Of a DNA stretch of 64,000 nt, positions 11,742-21,899 are shown piece by piece. Position numbers and translations under genes: made by a program. The notes below the pieces were generated by a model that had not been told where the DNA came from, did not search any database, and worked only from the letters and a program-made list of their open reading frames with translations. This DNA comes from Hydnum rufescens UP504 (lineage: Eukaryota; Basidiomycota; Agaricomycetes; Cantharellales; Hydnaceae). Location of the stretch: the NCBI GenBank assembly GCA_014904985.1, contig MU128950.1:103716-167715 (forward strand). The letters run 5' to 3'. The first letter of the stretch is position 1. Each line of letters begins with the position of its first letter.

Positions 11742-12210
11742 ACACCAATTTGGCTGAAAATTGGTGGAAACATTCTACCCATCCCTCTCATCATTCCCTT
11801 AAAATTTCACCCAATTCCCATGCACAGATCTTGTGTAATTCACACTGCAATCTTTCAATTCCAAGCCTTCCAGTCACTTTAGGGGATATAATATTCCTGG
11901 CACCAATTTGGCTGAAAATTCGTGAAAACTTTCCAGATACTATTGTCATCATCTCCTTAAAATTTCAGCCAATTCCTATGCATAGACCTTGTGCAATGGA
12001 CAGGGGAAGGTTTCTATAACACACCTTTCAATCACTTTGGGGGATGCAAGTTCCCCCTCACTAATTCAGTTGAAAATTGGTGGAAATTTTCTACATACTA
12101 TCCTCATCATCTCCCAGAAATTTCAACAAATTCAAATGCATGGATCTTGTGTAATGGATGAGGCAAGGTCTCTAGGACAAGCCTTCCCATCACTTCAGGG
12201 CTGGCACTTT
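11742..12210. repeat. Tandem triplication, unit about 155-157 bp
   Basis: Three diverged copies start near 11742, 11899 and 12056. Each holds ACCAATTTGGCTGAAAATTG (or a close variant), then CATCATCTCC.TAAAATTTCA, CAATTCCCATGCACAGATC, and a segment TTTCAATCACTTTGGGGGAT. No reading frame is preserved across the copies. Confidence 0.75.
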
Positions 12211-12339
12211 GTGTTCTTTGCTCTTCACCAGGTTTTATTATATTTCTGAGGCCCTCAGGAACTAAGGGTGGGGTGGCTGTGCTGGTTAAAACAGATAAGG
12301 CTATGTCACTTAAAAAAAAATCAACTACAGTATGTGGCA

Positions 12340-12445
12340 AAGGGAACTACTGTCTGGGCCATGCTGCAATGTGGGCACCAAAGAAATATAAATACAAATG
12401 AATCAAACTAAATCTTTCCTAATCTGACAAATCTGGGCAAGGAAG
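12340..12445 (-). repeat. Relic of a Gypsy-A LTR 3' end
   Basis: The words GGGCCATGCTGCAATGTGGG and CACCAAAGAAATATAAATAC match, with CpG losses, the LTR end GGGCCACGCTGCGACG...GCACCAAACAAATGTAAACAC of the Gypsy-A family, in minus orientation. The remainder of the LTR is not recognisable. Confidence 0.6.
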
Positions 12446-13170
12446 GAAGAGAGAGGGTGGATAGATTATCCACTGGTGTTAATCCAGGAGTATCCAAATT
12501 AGTAGTTGAATGGCAGCCCAAGGAGGGAATTACAAATTGGCCTTTATCCTGTAGCCTGTTAATAATAGGTGACAGGTAGTCCCATGGGAAGTCAATTGAT
12601 GGAGAGAAATTGGCTTCAGGCCCTTGGGGATTGGAGAGATCTCAGGGACCAGTGTAGACAGGAGTATTCATGTATCCAGGTCACACTGTGAACAGCAGGT
12701 AAAAAGATACATTGTTGTGTCCTGCTGTGACTAGCTATCATGAAGCTGCTTATGTAATAAGAGACAAATCAGCTAGAAGCAGGCTGGTGAACCATATTTC
12801 CTATGGTATGTATCAAATCTCTGGCACTATTTGATCCCTAGCTAGGCATAGGAACAATGGGAAATTGGTATTTAAATACCAGAAAATGAGCATGAATAAT
12901 GTCAAGATGGGTATTCCATTTGATATTCCATCTCCTGTTTCACCAATTTTTTATTTACTCCTATTCCTTATTTGGCTAGCATGATTCATGGCACCTGGAG
13001 ATTAATCTCCTAATGCCTTATATACACCTCAGAGATCCAGAGGATCTCCCTCAGTTTGACACCTGGGAACTCTAGGTATTTCCTCTTTTGTCCTTCCTTC
13101 TGTATCTGTCCATTTCCTTAGTTTGACACCTCAGAACTCTGGATATCACCCTCTGTGTGATTTCACTGTA
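12446..13170. repeat. Dispersed repeat, copy 1 (recognisable from about 12890), in otherwise featureless DNA
   Basis: From about 12890 to 13170 the sequence (CCATCTCCTGTTTCACC, TATTTGGCTAGCA, AGTTTGACACCTC..AACTCTGG, TGTGATTTCACTGTAGAT) recurs diverged at 19490-19775 in the same orientation. It contains a TATATACACC promoter-like word and could be part of an old LTR. I see nothing in 12446-12890. Confidence 0.5.
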
Positions 13171-13590
13171 GATATTTCACACATGGGGCCCCATTGCACC
13201 CAAACAAGGCCCCAGAATGAGCCCTTAACCAAACCAGTCAGCCATAATTGTATATCTAGTTAGGCCCTTTTGCCTTGCTTTTATTCAGTCTAAGAGTGGG
13301 CTTTTAGGTGGGGCCCCCTGGGGTCCACTGGGTGATTTCATGGCATGAGACAAGGGACCCCATGGAGCCCCTAGGGGCCCCTCACCTTAGACTGGGACTT
13401 AGAGATTCTCAGACTTGCAGGACAGTGGGTCATATGGGCTTATCAGGGATAATATGCTCCGTCTATAATTATTTATTTATTATCACTATATTATACATAT
13501 GTACCCCCAGTTTCATTCAGTAGTCCCATGTTTTGTTCTTATTTACTTGTTTATTTATTTATTTATTTAAAAAACAACTATCTAATAGCA
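13171..13590. other. Left flank of the intron-module array, with GGGGCCCC words and a TTTA microsatellite
   Basis: This holds several GGGGCCCC-type words (13185-13200, 13310-13390) and an A/T microsatellite (ATTTATTTATTTATTTA at about 13545-13568). Similar features, GGGGCCCCCTGG and an AAT microsatellite, lie at the other end of the array near 18660-18740. They may be the outer parts of a large inverted repeat. Confidence 0.4.
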
Positions 13591-13691
13591 CCACACCCAC
13601 TTGGGTGGGTGTGTGGTACTAGGGGTGTGCCTTGGCACTTCACCATTGGGTGTGGGTCATGGGTTGTGTTTGCCATGCTTCAATTTGGATC

Positions 13692-13785
13692 CTAGTTAGT
13701 AAAAAAACTAAGTGATGCAAAAGGAGCAACTTGCACTGCTCCTTTTGCATTGTTGCAGATATAGAAATTTAAAAAAAAATGGCTT
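13692..13785 (-). other. Intron-like module L1 (donor lost)
   Basis: On the minus strand it ends with the branch and acceptor TACTAACTAG. The stem TGCAAAAGGAGCA-TGCTCCTTTTGCA is at 13715-13751. At the expected donor place the sequence is CAAGCC instead of CAAGGT, so this module would not splice. Confidence 0.55.
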
Positions 13786-13956
13786 GTAGTACCACACACC
13801 CACCAAAGTGGGTATGTGGTACTGTTTTGTACTGTGGTCATGCAGTTTGTACTCAGTACTGGGGCTGGTCATCATCTAGGGGGTTTGCAGGTTTTGTTTG
13901 GGGGGTGCATGTTTGTATGGTGGGGTCTCAGGTCTTGATTGAGGGCTCAAAAGATA

Positions 13957-14062
13957 CTTATGATAATAAGTAATAAGTTAGTAAAAAAAGAAAAACCACA
14001 CAAAAGGAGCAGCACATGCTGCTCCTTTTGTGCAGTCACACTAATAGAGGGCAAATACTTAC
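13957..14062 (-). other. Intron-like module L2
   Basis: Minus-strand donor GTAAGT (revcomp of 14057-14062), stem CACAAAAGGAGCAGC-loop ACAT-GCTGCTCCTTTTGTG at about 13997-14033, branch TACTAAC, acceptor CATAAG. Length 106 bp. Confidence 0.65.
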
Positions 14063-14177
14063 TTTAAAAATTACCACACCTGCTGAAGTGGGTGTGGGGT
14101 TCATCCCAGGCTTCTGTGGCCTCACGTTGTGTTCTGTCATTCTCAGGTTTCATATTGGGGGTGGGGGCAGATGAAAC

Positions 14178-14272
14178 CTATGGTACAGAATAATATGTTA
14201 GTAAAAAAAAAAGAAAAGCTACACCACAGGAGCAGCATATGCTGCTCCTTTGGTGCAATTGTATTTATTTAC
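14178..14272 (-). other. Intron-like module L3
   Basis: Minus-strand donor GTAAAT, palindromic core GGAGCAGCATATGCTGCTCC, branch TACTAAC, acceptor CATAG. Length 95 bp. Confidence 0.6.
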
Positions 14273-14480
14273 CTTAATTACCACATACCTGCTTTGGTGG
14301 GTGTGTGGTTCATCTTGGGGTTCTGCAGTCTTGCATTGTGGGTCCCTGTTCCTGGGTTTTGTCTGGTGGGTGTCTCTTGGCTGGTTGTTGTTGGCGGGCT
14401 TCATTTGGCATTTGCTTGGCTGGTCGTGGTGTCATTTCCTAGGGGGGGGGGTTCATGTGGCAGGTGGTTGAGGTGATAAC

Positions 14481-14586
14481 CTAGAATAAATGTAAGGTGT
14501 TAGTTAAAAATTAAAATTACAATGTATGCAAAAAGAGCAGCAAGAGCTGCTCTTTTTGCATCATTGGGGGGTGCACTATTACATAC
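14481..14586 (-). other. Intron-like module L4
   Basis: Minus-strand donor GTATGT, perfect 15-bp stem TGCAAAAAGAGCAGC (14527-14541) with loop AAGA and GCTGCTCTTTTTGCA (14546-14560), branch TAACTAAC, acceptor TTCTAG. Length 106 bp. Confidence 0.72.
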
Positions 14587-14714
14587 CTTGTATAGAACCA
14601 CACACCTGCTACTGCAGGTGTGTGGCTCTTCTCTTCATGTGGTGCATCATCATTTGCAGGGGTGTTGTTGTTCTGGGGGGGGCTTGCTTTGTGGGTCTTC
14701 ATTTGCAATGATAC

Positions 14715-14808
14715 CTAGAATAAAAAATCATTAGTTAAAAAATTAAAAGCAACACAAAAAGAGCAGCTTTTGCTGCTCTTTTTGTGTCATTGGGGGTACA
14801 TTACATAC
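14715..14808 (-). other. Intron-like module L5
   Basis: Minus-strand donor GTATGT, perfect 16-bp stem ACACAAAAAGAGCAGC (14752-14767) with loop TTTT and GCTGCTCTTTTTGTGT (14772-14787), branch TAACTAAT, acceptor TTCTAG. Length 94 bp. The exon-side hairpin CCACACACCTGC-TACT-GCAGGTGTGTGG lies at 14598-14625, belonging to the piece between L4 and L5. Confidence 0.72.
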
Positions 14809-14949
14809 CAACAAGTATAGAACCACACACCTGCTACTGTGGGTGTGTGGTTTGTCTCTTCATGTGGCATGTCATCATTTGCAGACCCTGTTTGCAGGCA
14901 TGTTATCATTCTGGGGGGTTGCTTCATGGGTCTTCATTTGTGACAATAC

Positions 14950-15058
14950 CTATAATATTATATTATATTATTAGTTAGAAAATGCAAAGTGATGCAAAAA
15001 GAGCAGCCAAAGCTGCTCTTGTTGCATGGCTGCATCTATTGGGGGGGAGGAGACTCAC
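14950..15058 (-). other. Intron-like module L6
   Basis: Minus-strand donor GTGAGT, stem TGCAAAAAGAGCAGC (14993-15007) with GCTGCTCTTGTTGCA (15012-15026, one mismatch), branch CTAACTAAT, acceptor TTATAG. Length 109 bp. Confidence 0.7.
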
Positions 15059-15141
15059 CTTAAATAGTACCACACCCACTGCAGTGGGTGTGGTTCCTGG
15101 GCCCACTCATTGGGCAGCCTGTCATTTGTTTTGGTTTTGAT

Positions 15142-15246
15142 CTGGAGTAATAAAGGCTATGTTAGTACAAAAATTCACAGCCATGCAAAAAGAGTAGCTT
15201 GTGCTACTCTTTTGCACTATTGTATTGACTGAGACAAAACTCTTAC
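15142..15246 (-). other. Intron-like module L7
   Basis: Minus-strand donor GTAAGA, stem GCAAAAAGAGTAGC-TTGT-GCTACTCTTTTGC near 15184-15214, in which GAGTAGC/GCTACTC replaces GAGCAGC/GCTGCTC on both sides. Branch TACTAAC, acceptor CTCCAG. Length 105 bp. The piece before it has a perfect hairpin ACCACACCCACT-GC-AGTGGGTGTGGT (15069-15094). Confidence 0.7.
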
Positions 15247-15349
15247 CTTATGACCATACACCCACATCAGTGGGTGTGTGGTTGTGTGGTCATGGTTGTG
15301 TGGTTGTGGTTGTGTGCTGTTGCTGTTGTGTTGTGGTCATGCAGTCACA

Positions 15350-16055
15350 TTTCTGTTGCTGGGTGTGGCTGCATAGTTGTGAAATTCAATGCTGGCAATT
15401 GCTGATATTCAAGAAGCACCCAAGTGCTGGTGCTGCAAGCACAGTACACAATAGTACCAAGCATGTATATTTAAAAATAAATACTATATAATAAACATTT
15501 GTCCACAAAAACCTGAAGAAGATGATGATAATGAGTCAGAGCTCAATGAGATGGCTAATTGCAGAGTGGATTGGGCCACTTCTACACATCAGAATTGGCC
15601 CAAATTTAAATATAGTAGTGTTATATATACACTCTACATGAGCAATTGATTATCTCAGATGATTCTTGCATTTTTCAATTTTTCATGCCTTCAATTCCCT
15701 AAATAGGGAATTGAAGGTGTCAAAAATTGCAAAATGCAAGAATCATCTGAGATAATCAATCACCCATGTAGAGTGTATATATAACACTACTATATTGAAA
15801 TTTGGGCCAATTCTGATGTGTAGAAGTGGCCCAATCCACTCTGCAATTAGCCATCTCATGCCTTATTGAGCTCTGACTCATTATCATTGTCTTCTTCAGG
15901 TTTTCCTGGACAAATATTTATTATATAGTATTTATTTTAAATATACATGCTTGGTACTATTGTGTACTGTGCTTGCAGTGCCAGCACTTGGGGCACTTCT
16001 TGAATATTGGCAATTGCCAGTGTTGAATCTGCATCTTGCTTCCTGTCTCCACAAC
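15350..16055. repeat. Central palindrome of the intron-module array
   Basis: Two arms of about 350 bp meet at 15702/15703 in CTTCAATTCCCTA-AA-TAGGGAATTGAAG. They are nearly identical with scattered substitutions; for example GATTATCTCAGATGATTCTTGCA left and TGCAAGAATCATCTGAGATAATC right. The arms contain no intron-like module; the modules begin outside them in opposite orientations. Confidence 0.85.
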
Positions 16056-16126
16056 CACAACAAGCAGCCACCCAAAAAGGCAAGCACATGACCACACACC
16101 CACTGCTGCAGGTGTGTGGTCACAAG

Positions 16127-16231
16127 GTGAGTCCTTTTTTCCAGTAGATACAATGGCACAAAAGAGCAGTGAAAGCTGCTCTTTTTGTGCTGCTTTGGAA
16201 TTTTTTACTAATGTGCCTTTATTTATTTTAG
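16127..16231 (+). other. Intron-like module R8
   Basis: Donor GTGAGT after the exon-side hairpin ACCACACACCCACTGCTGCAGGTGTGTGGT (split around 16091-16120). Stem GCACAAAAGAGCAGT-GAAA-GCTGCTCTTTTTGTGC, branch TACTAAT, acceptor TTTTAG. Length 105 bp. Confidence 0.7.
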
Positions 16232-16438
16232 ATTGACGCCTCACCCAATGCATGATGAGAGCCCAAATGGGAACATGACCCATGGGAACACGACACAGCA
16301 GCGCAACATATGGCAATGCAACACAGCAATGTGCCAACAATGCGATATACAGTGCTGCACCAAACAAGGATGTGACCATGTCAAATGATGTGCCAGGAAT
16401 CACACACCTGCCACAGCAGGTGTGTGGTTCCATATCAG

Positions 16439-16544
16439 GTGAGTTCCTCCCCCCCACTACCTACAACCATGCAAAAAGAGCAGCGAAAGCTGCTCTTTTT
16501 GCATGTTGTTTAACTCTTAACTAATATATAATCTTATATTATAG
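16439..16544 (+). other. Intron-like module R7
   Basis: Donor GTGAGT, perfect 16-bp stem ATGCAAAAAGAGCAGC (16469-16484) with loop GAAA and GCTGCTCTTTTTGCAT (16489-16504), branch TTAACTAAT, acceptor TTATAG. Length 106 bp. The exon-side hairpin CACACACCTGC-CACA-GCAGGTGTGTG is at 16401-16426. Confidence 0.74.
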
Positions 16545-16748
16545 GTCATCACTTCCTGCACAAACAAATACCCATGCAAGAACCCCCATAACCCCACCCA
16601 TCAACACCCAAACAACATGGTACAGGGACAAAATGAATGACCCAACAAATGAACAAACAAATGATGACACACACAGGAGGCCACAGAGAAGACAAGCAGG
16701 GAAACAGAGAGCCACACACCTGCTGTGGCAGGTGTGTGGCTACATAAG

Positions 16749-16850
16749 GTATGTATATTTTTAATAGCTATGAATGCACAAAGAGAGCAGCAGTCACTGC
16801 TCTCTTTGCATGACTTTTGATTTTAACTAACACATTGTTCTCTGTTCTAG
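16749..16850 (+). other. Intron-like module R6
   Basis: Donor GTATGT, stem CAAAGAGAGCAG-loop-CTGCTCTCTTTG (16778-16808) with AGAGAG/CTCTCT replacing the usual AAAGAG/CTCTTT on both sides, branch TAACTAAC, acceptor TTCTAG. Length 102 bp. The exon-side hairpin GCCACACACCTGC-TGTG-GCAGGTGTGTGGC is perfect (16711-16740). Confidence 0.74.
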
Positions 16851-17045
16851 GTTGGGGTGTCCAACCCCAATGTGCTGTAAGTGGGAAACAGGAGTTGAAT
16901 CCAGCTACAGTCTGCAAAATGGAAATGAGGACAAAGAGAGGGGATCACAGGAATCTGAACGTTAAGGTCCAAGGGGAGGGAGGTCTTTGGATGGGTGAAA
17001 TTGTCCTGTATAGACTGAGCCTATCCAGACAATAAATGAAGGAGT

Positions 17046-18222
17046 TGTTAAATTGGGGAATCACACTCTAGGTCCTCTTGAGAGCCTATCAAAAGTGTGA
17101 TTAGTGGGGGTTGAGTTGTGGAATTTACCCTAACACCACCAGCAGTTCAACTAGCTTTTCAACTGGGGATGGGGGGAAAGATGATAGAAATTTTCATCTC
17201 CTGCACCTAATATACATTAAAAAAAAATGCCATGGTAACCGGCAGAAAGGTGGGATTAAGGCGAAAATGATAAAAAAGAAATCAAGTCAAAAGCTTCAAA
17301 AATGAAGGAGATATTCCAATATCACATCAGAATAGGGGAATATGGCTTAACCAAGGTATTCCGCCTCTCCTACTGAACAAAATCCCTTGGGAAAAGGTGG
17401 AACTGGTCGTCCTAAATGTACCCTCCATCAGATATGGGGTGCCGGAACCATAATTGCCTTTAGTAATTAGAAAAAGCGGAGGTAAAAGTGAAATGAGACA
17501 TGGGGAGACTAAATTACAGGAAGCCGAGTTCTAATCTGCTCATTTTTCCCTTGCTACCATTTGATGTGGATGTTCAGCGTCTTTCCAGGCGTGGTTGTAG
17601 TTAATGAATTGGATAAAAACTGGCGGAGATATTTGAAAAATACTGAAGGATAGTGTGAAATACAAGGTAAAATCGACCTGGAGAGTGCAATTCGCATCCG
17701 ATAGATGCGTGTGTGGTACCGTTGGATAGTTATTGATCACAGCTTTCTGGGAGATATCTTGCCGAATCGAACTGAGCAAAACTGAGGGAGATATTCCACA
17801 TTTACTGCTTTAGAGTGTTGCAATAGCCCCTATTTAACATGTGACAAGTCCATGTGAAGTGGAGTTGCGTTACATAATCCCAGGTCAAATACCGCCCTTG
17901 AGGCAATTGGATATGCTGATAGTGATACAATAGGTGGACAAAAGTAAGCAAGTTGAATTGCTGGAGCCTTGTTGAACTGGCTTGAAATAAGTACAATTTG
18001 GATGGCCTGTTGAAGTGCCATAGACAGACAAGTAATTCTCTCATATACAGGGTGGAGGAAAAGTAAAAGGACCACCATCCCTGGAATGTGGAATTCATAC
18101 TGTTTGACAGCCAAGGGAATAACAAGTGTGGATATGAGACAAATGTAGAAATATGGATTTGTTTGAGGAGGTAGTTGGGTCCAGATGAGGTATGTACATA
18201 GTGGGATTTTATCCCTCCAACA
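17046..18222 (-). repeat. LTR-F copy 1 (about 1.18 kb), inserted in the module array
   Basis: On the minus strand it starts TGTTGGAGGGATAAAA and ends near CCCCAATTTAACA. It is homologous to 33392-34395 (opposite orientation) and to 24150-24740. It separates the exon-like piece after R6 from the hairpin before R5. I do not see a clean target duplication (GGAGT left, GTGCA right), so the exact ends are tentative. Confidence 0.65.
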
Positions 18223-18315
18223 GTGCAAACACACACACCCACCCAAATCAACCCATCAACCCACCAACCAGCCCAGTACCCCACACCCCCTGCAGCAGGT
18301 GTGGGGTACTACCAG

Positions 18316-18428
18316 GTAAGTGTTATTTATTTATTTATTTATTTATTCTTGTGGTGAAAAAAGAGCAGTGTAAGCTGCTCTTTTTGCACTGCATTAATGT
18401 CCAACTAATCTATTATTTATTTATCTAG
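18316..18428 (+). other. Intron-like module R5
   Basis: Donor GTAAGT, stem AAAAAGAGCAG-TGTAAG-CTGCTCTTTTT near 18358-18386, branch CCAACTAATC, acceptor ATCTAG. Length 113 bp including a TTTA microsatellite. The exon-side hairpin TACCCCACACC...GGTGTGGGGTA (18277-18308) has paired changes compared with other modules. Confidence 0.68.
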
Positions 18429-18549
18429 ATCTTGTAGCAGAACCCATGCAAACCCCCAACCACAAACCCACTGAATGACACACAATGAACAAAACCTGTG
18501 ATGAAACCCACAAATGAAACTGGTGAATGGCACCCCAACTGGGGTGGAG

Positions 18550-18676
18550 GTAAGTATCCCCTTTAGGTAAGTATTTTTTTCTTTTAGCTATAATTGTGAA
18601 AGAAGAGCAGCCTCTGGCTGCTCTTCTTGGGATGGGGTGAGCTGATGGATGTATATACTAATATAATAACAATAAC

Positions 18677-18707
<31 letters not shown>

Positions 18708-18728
18708 TAATAAATAATGATTTGGCAG
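18550..18728 (+). other. Intron-like module R4, expanded by an AAT microsatellite
   Basis: Donor GTAAGT. Stem AAGAAGAGCAGCC (18600-18612)-TCT-GGCTGCTCTTCTT (18616-18628), again with compensatory differences. Branch-like TACTAAT near 18655. A run of AAT repeats (about 18668-18706) then leads to a possible acceptor TTGGCAG (18722-18728). Confidence 0.55.
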
Positions 18729-18899
18729 GGGCCCCCTGGTGTAAGCATCTAATAAATGCAAGGCTCATGATATCTAATATGATGCAGAAAAGTGGCTGAC
18801 CAGCCTGCCCTTAACACTCTTTCATATTTTCTGCATCACTTGGGGCCCAAATGAGGCCCCACTATGTGACCTTCAGACCTTTCTCTCAGCCAAGTATGG

Positions 18900-19290
18900 T
18901 TGCCAAAGTCAGGTTCAGGTCAGATTTTTCCCCATTTGGGCAAAACATGAATCTGACCACAAGTTAGGTTCTGGTTTAAACCAGGTTTGAACCTGAAATC
19001 ATGAACCCCCTCAAACATGAGGGATATCTGACCTGAATACTGGTGTTGACCATAATCCAGAATTATGTAAGCAGGTTCCTTGGTTGAGAAATGTATTACT
19101 TTGAAGCAAAACTAAACACACAACCTCATGCAAAGTGTATTTAGGCCATTATAGTCCTTAACAACAACAACACTTAGCCCATGAGTCATTGAAGCACTTG
19201 TTCCATCTACTGTGAAGGCTACTAGAGCTTTAGGTTTGAACCTGAACCTGACCATAGGTCAGGTTCAGGTTCAAACTCAAGTTTTCCAGG
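18900..19290. repeat. Cluster of CAGGTT/AACCTG words
   Basis: Direct and inverted copies of AGGTTCAGGT, GGTTTAAACC and GAACCTGA are packed at 18916-19045 and 19228-19295. Related clusters occur at 20048-20225, 20545-20620, 23305-23345 and 23760-23935. The unit is built around the palindrome CAGGTTTAAACCTG. Confidence 0.7.
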
Positions 19291-19427
19291 TTTGTAACTT
19301 TGGCAACCATACAGCCAAGCATAGTATATTGTAGTGTGCTGGCAGAAATATGAATTTTCAGTGTCTAAGGTCAATAGCATGTGTTGAGTATGATAGGATT
19401 AATCCAGACTCCTATCCAGTCATTGAT

Positions 19428-19497
19428 TAAGTAACCCAATTTCTCTGAAGAATAGCCAAAGAGTTAAAATGGGCGTAACTTAATCAACAACCTGTTG
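19428..19497. repeat. Small MITE-like element, copy 1
   Basis: A segment of about 70 bp has inverted ends CAGTCATTGATTAAGT and ACTTAATCAACAACCTG around ATTTCTCTGAAGAATAGCCA. The second copy, at 22805-22880, is in the opposite orientation. Confidence 0.6.
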
Positions 19498-19775
19498 AGA
19501 TGTGACAGTTATTCAATTTGATCTTCCATCTCCTGCTTCACATCATTTGTTATTTCCCCTATTCCCTATTTGGCTAGTGCAGTTATAGCATCCAGAGATT
19601 AATCACCAGATGCCCTATATATACCTGAGAGGTATCAAGGATGTCCCCCAGTTTGACACAAAACTCCAGGTGTTTTCCTTTTTCATCCCCTCATGTATCT
19701 ATCTATTGTTCATAGTTTGACACCTTGGAACTCCACATATCACCCCTCATGTGATTCCACTGTAGATGCTTCCCA
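19490..19775. repeat. Dispersed repeat, copy 2
   Basis: A diverged copy of the repeat at about 12890-13170 in the same orientation, sharing CCATCTCCTG.TTCAC, TATTTGGCTAG, AGTTTGACACCT and TGATTCCACTGTAGAT. Confidence 0.5.
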
Positions 19776-20039
19776 CAACTGGCAAATTTTATATTATGGC
19801 TTGTTTGGCCCAAGAATTTATGTCAAGACCTCTAGAATACACACCTCAAGCATGGAAATTATCAACTTAAAAGATCAAAATAACAAGAGCATGCTCATAA
19901 ACATGAAGATTTGTTCCTTAGGTTAGAAAAAATACCCCTATAGGTGTCTCATCATTTCTGGGTTTTGCCAACATCAAAACATGTGATATCTAGGTCTCAG
20001 TGAGGTGGGAAAGGATGGCATCTCTTATTATGTGTTTAT

Positions 20040-20625
20040 GGATGCTGCAGTTCAGGTTTAAACCTGTGGAACCTGAGTTTAAACCTGAACCTGACCCAGG
20101 TCAGGTTCCATTGGGGTCAGGTTTCATTTCATTTTCTTCAGGTCAGGTTCAAGTTTTGCCCTTGCCCTGAGTCCAAAAACCAGTCAGAACCAGGTTTAAA
20201 CCTGAACCTGAAAGGTAGGGTGTAGGTTCCATTCCATGTAAATTGGCCATTATTCTGGCAAATCTGGCAATTTACAGATGTGACTATAGTTCTGGAGTCA
20301 GAAGTCACATGACTCAGCAATCAAATGAGGTAATTGGTGCAGGTCACAAGTCACATGACAGAATGTAGTGACTAAATACCATCTCCAGAAGATGTGTGAG
20401 CCATATAAATTGAAGTGAAAGGGGCCTAGGAAGGAGATGTGGATCTAAAGCAGGATGTAAAGGAGTGGCAGAGGCAGAGACTTGAGCAGAGGGTCTAGAT
20501 ATTCTGTAGTACCCCTGAAAATGTTGGCTTCTCCCATACCTCAGGTTTCAGGTTAAACACAGTTTAAACCTGAACCTGACCTGAATGGAACTGAACCTCA
20601 GGTCAGGTTTCAGGTTTTGCCCCCC
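20040..20625. repeat. CAGGTTTAAACCTG clusters with intervening non-coding DNA
   Basis: Two dense clusters (20048-20225 and 20545-20620) contain CAGGTTTAAACCTG-type palindromes and GGTCAGGTTC repeats. The DNA between them, 20226-20544, shows nothing recognisable. Confidence 0.65.
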
Positions 20626-21890
20626 ACTTATTGGCTTGCATTTTTGGGTACCGGCCAATCGTTTAGGAATATTCGCCATAATTTGGGTTCAAAAACGCTG
20701 TACCTAACTTTACAAACTCTGATTCTGTGGCAACCTCAACAATCAGGGACTCTTTCCACCAAAAACGTTTGCACATGCGTGCCATCTCTTGAACCCTTCA
20801 TTGGTTATTCATACCTCCCCCAGGGCTACCATGGCCTTCAAAAAATTTGAAAAATATGCTCAAAATAGAGAGAGGATACCTAGTCAATTCCTCCTTGAAG
20901 GGCTATAAGAAGCGTTGCTCACAAATTTCATGGAGGCAATATGGCCATTAACATTTGCCAGAGATAAAAGCCCATCAGAGCTAGATATCATCCTATTGTC
21001 ATTGTTGCAGAACAGTTTTAAGCTTGGGATGACCATTCTAATCAAGATCCATGTGAGAAACATGACACTAGGACCTGTTCATTAAGTTTGACATTGTTTA
21101 TTACAACCAACAGGTACAAACATCATTACGCAACAATAAATCAAAAACATCCTGGAAATTGTTCATAAAATAGATACCAGCATCCCAGGCTATATAGACA
21201 TAACCCCCCAATCAAAATGCATCGCTTTATCACAATGCCACAAACCTTGCAATGTCCTCATAATCATTTGACTCCAAGCATCCTGCCCACAAAATCCTCC
21301 TCCAAATCCTAACAGGTCTCCTCCACACTTCTACTAATCACCCGTGTCTGGTCCAAAAACCATCGCCCCATGTTCCAAGTCCGTCTTGGTGGTTCAGTGT
21401 GCTCGAGGTTCATCTCGTCCCATCAACTAGGTTCCCCACTGATGTCGCCATGCCATGCACCATCTTCTAATCCAGCACCTTGTGGTGAAAGGCTACCACC
21501 TGCACCGCCACAAAGTTTGCCCCATTAAGTCCCACTCCAATCCATCACCAAACCCAGCGTCACCTCCTCCAACTGAACCATATGTCCGCTGAACAACTAT
21601 CCTAATAGAGGGCTAGAGGTTTATAAGGACTGTGGGTGAAGAAAAGAATAACTCCCCCTGCTTCTCCCCAGCGCGCCCACAAGCGTCGACTCGAGAGACT
21701 GGACTCTTGCCCCTACCAGGAGAACCATTATAGAGCTGCGGACTGTGGATAGAATGGAAAAGACCGATTGTTGTGTGGTCAATGATAGAACCCAATAGTA
21801 TAAACTTGCCTGGGCTCTGAATGGGCAAACACACACTGGGTTGTTGTGTATATTATAAGCTAGGTTGAGCGGAGCCTCTCCCCTGATCGC
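20626..21890. other. Stretch without a recognisable gene, partly CpG-richer
   Basis: From about 21200 to 21850 the sequence is less CpG-depleted than its neighbours (CGTGTC, CATCGCC, CTCGTCC, GCGCGCCC, GTCGACTCGAGAG). No convincing coding frame is present; the open pieces at 21613-21836 on the minus strand have no recognisable content. It may be the 5' side of the Tc1-like element at 21900-22690. Confidence 0.35.
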
Positions 21891-21899
21891 TCCTGGTGG

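Larger units (their letters stand above)
13590..18728. repeat. Inverted array of intron-like hairpin modules
   Basis: Twelve modules alternate with short exon-like pieces. Left of about 15700 they read on the minus strand; right of it they read on the plus strand. An intron-like module is 94-113 bp: a GTRNGT donor, a near-perfect stem GCAAAAAGAGCAGC-loop-GCTGCTCTTTTTGC, a CTAAC/CTAAT branch motif and an AG end. Each intervening piece ends, about 8-14 bp before the next donor, in a second hairpin of the type CCACACACCTGC-loop-GCAGGTGTGTGG. Both hairpins vary between modules by paired changes that keep the stem. The right half is interrupted by an LTR-F (17046-18222). Whether the pieces between introns code for protein is not shown. 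Several can be read as HTPxxAGVW at the hairpin, but the frame is not consistent across the predicted junctions. Confidence 0.8.

Noticed and set aside
13590..18728. CRISPR-like array
   Set aside because: Regular spacing of palindromes is present, but repeats are not direct copies of 23-40 bp with unique spacers, orientation flips at the centre, and splice signals flank each stem. The genome is fungal.
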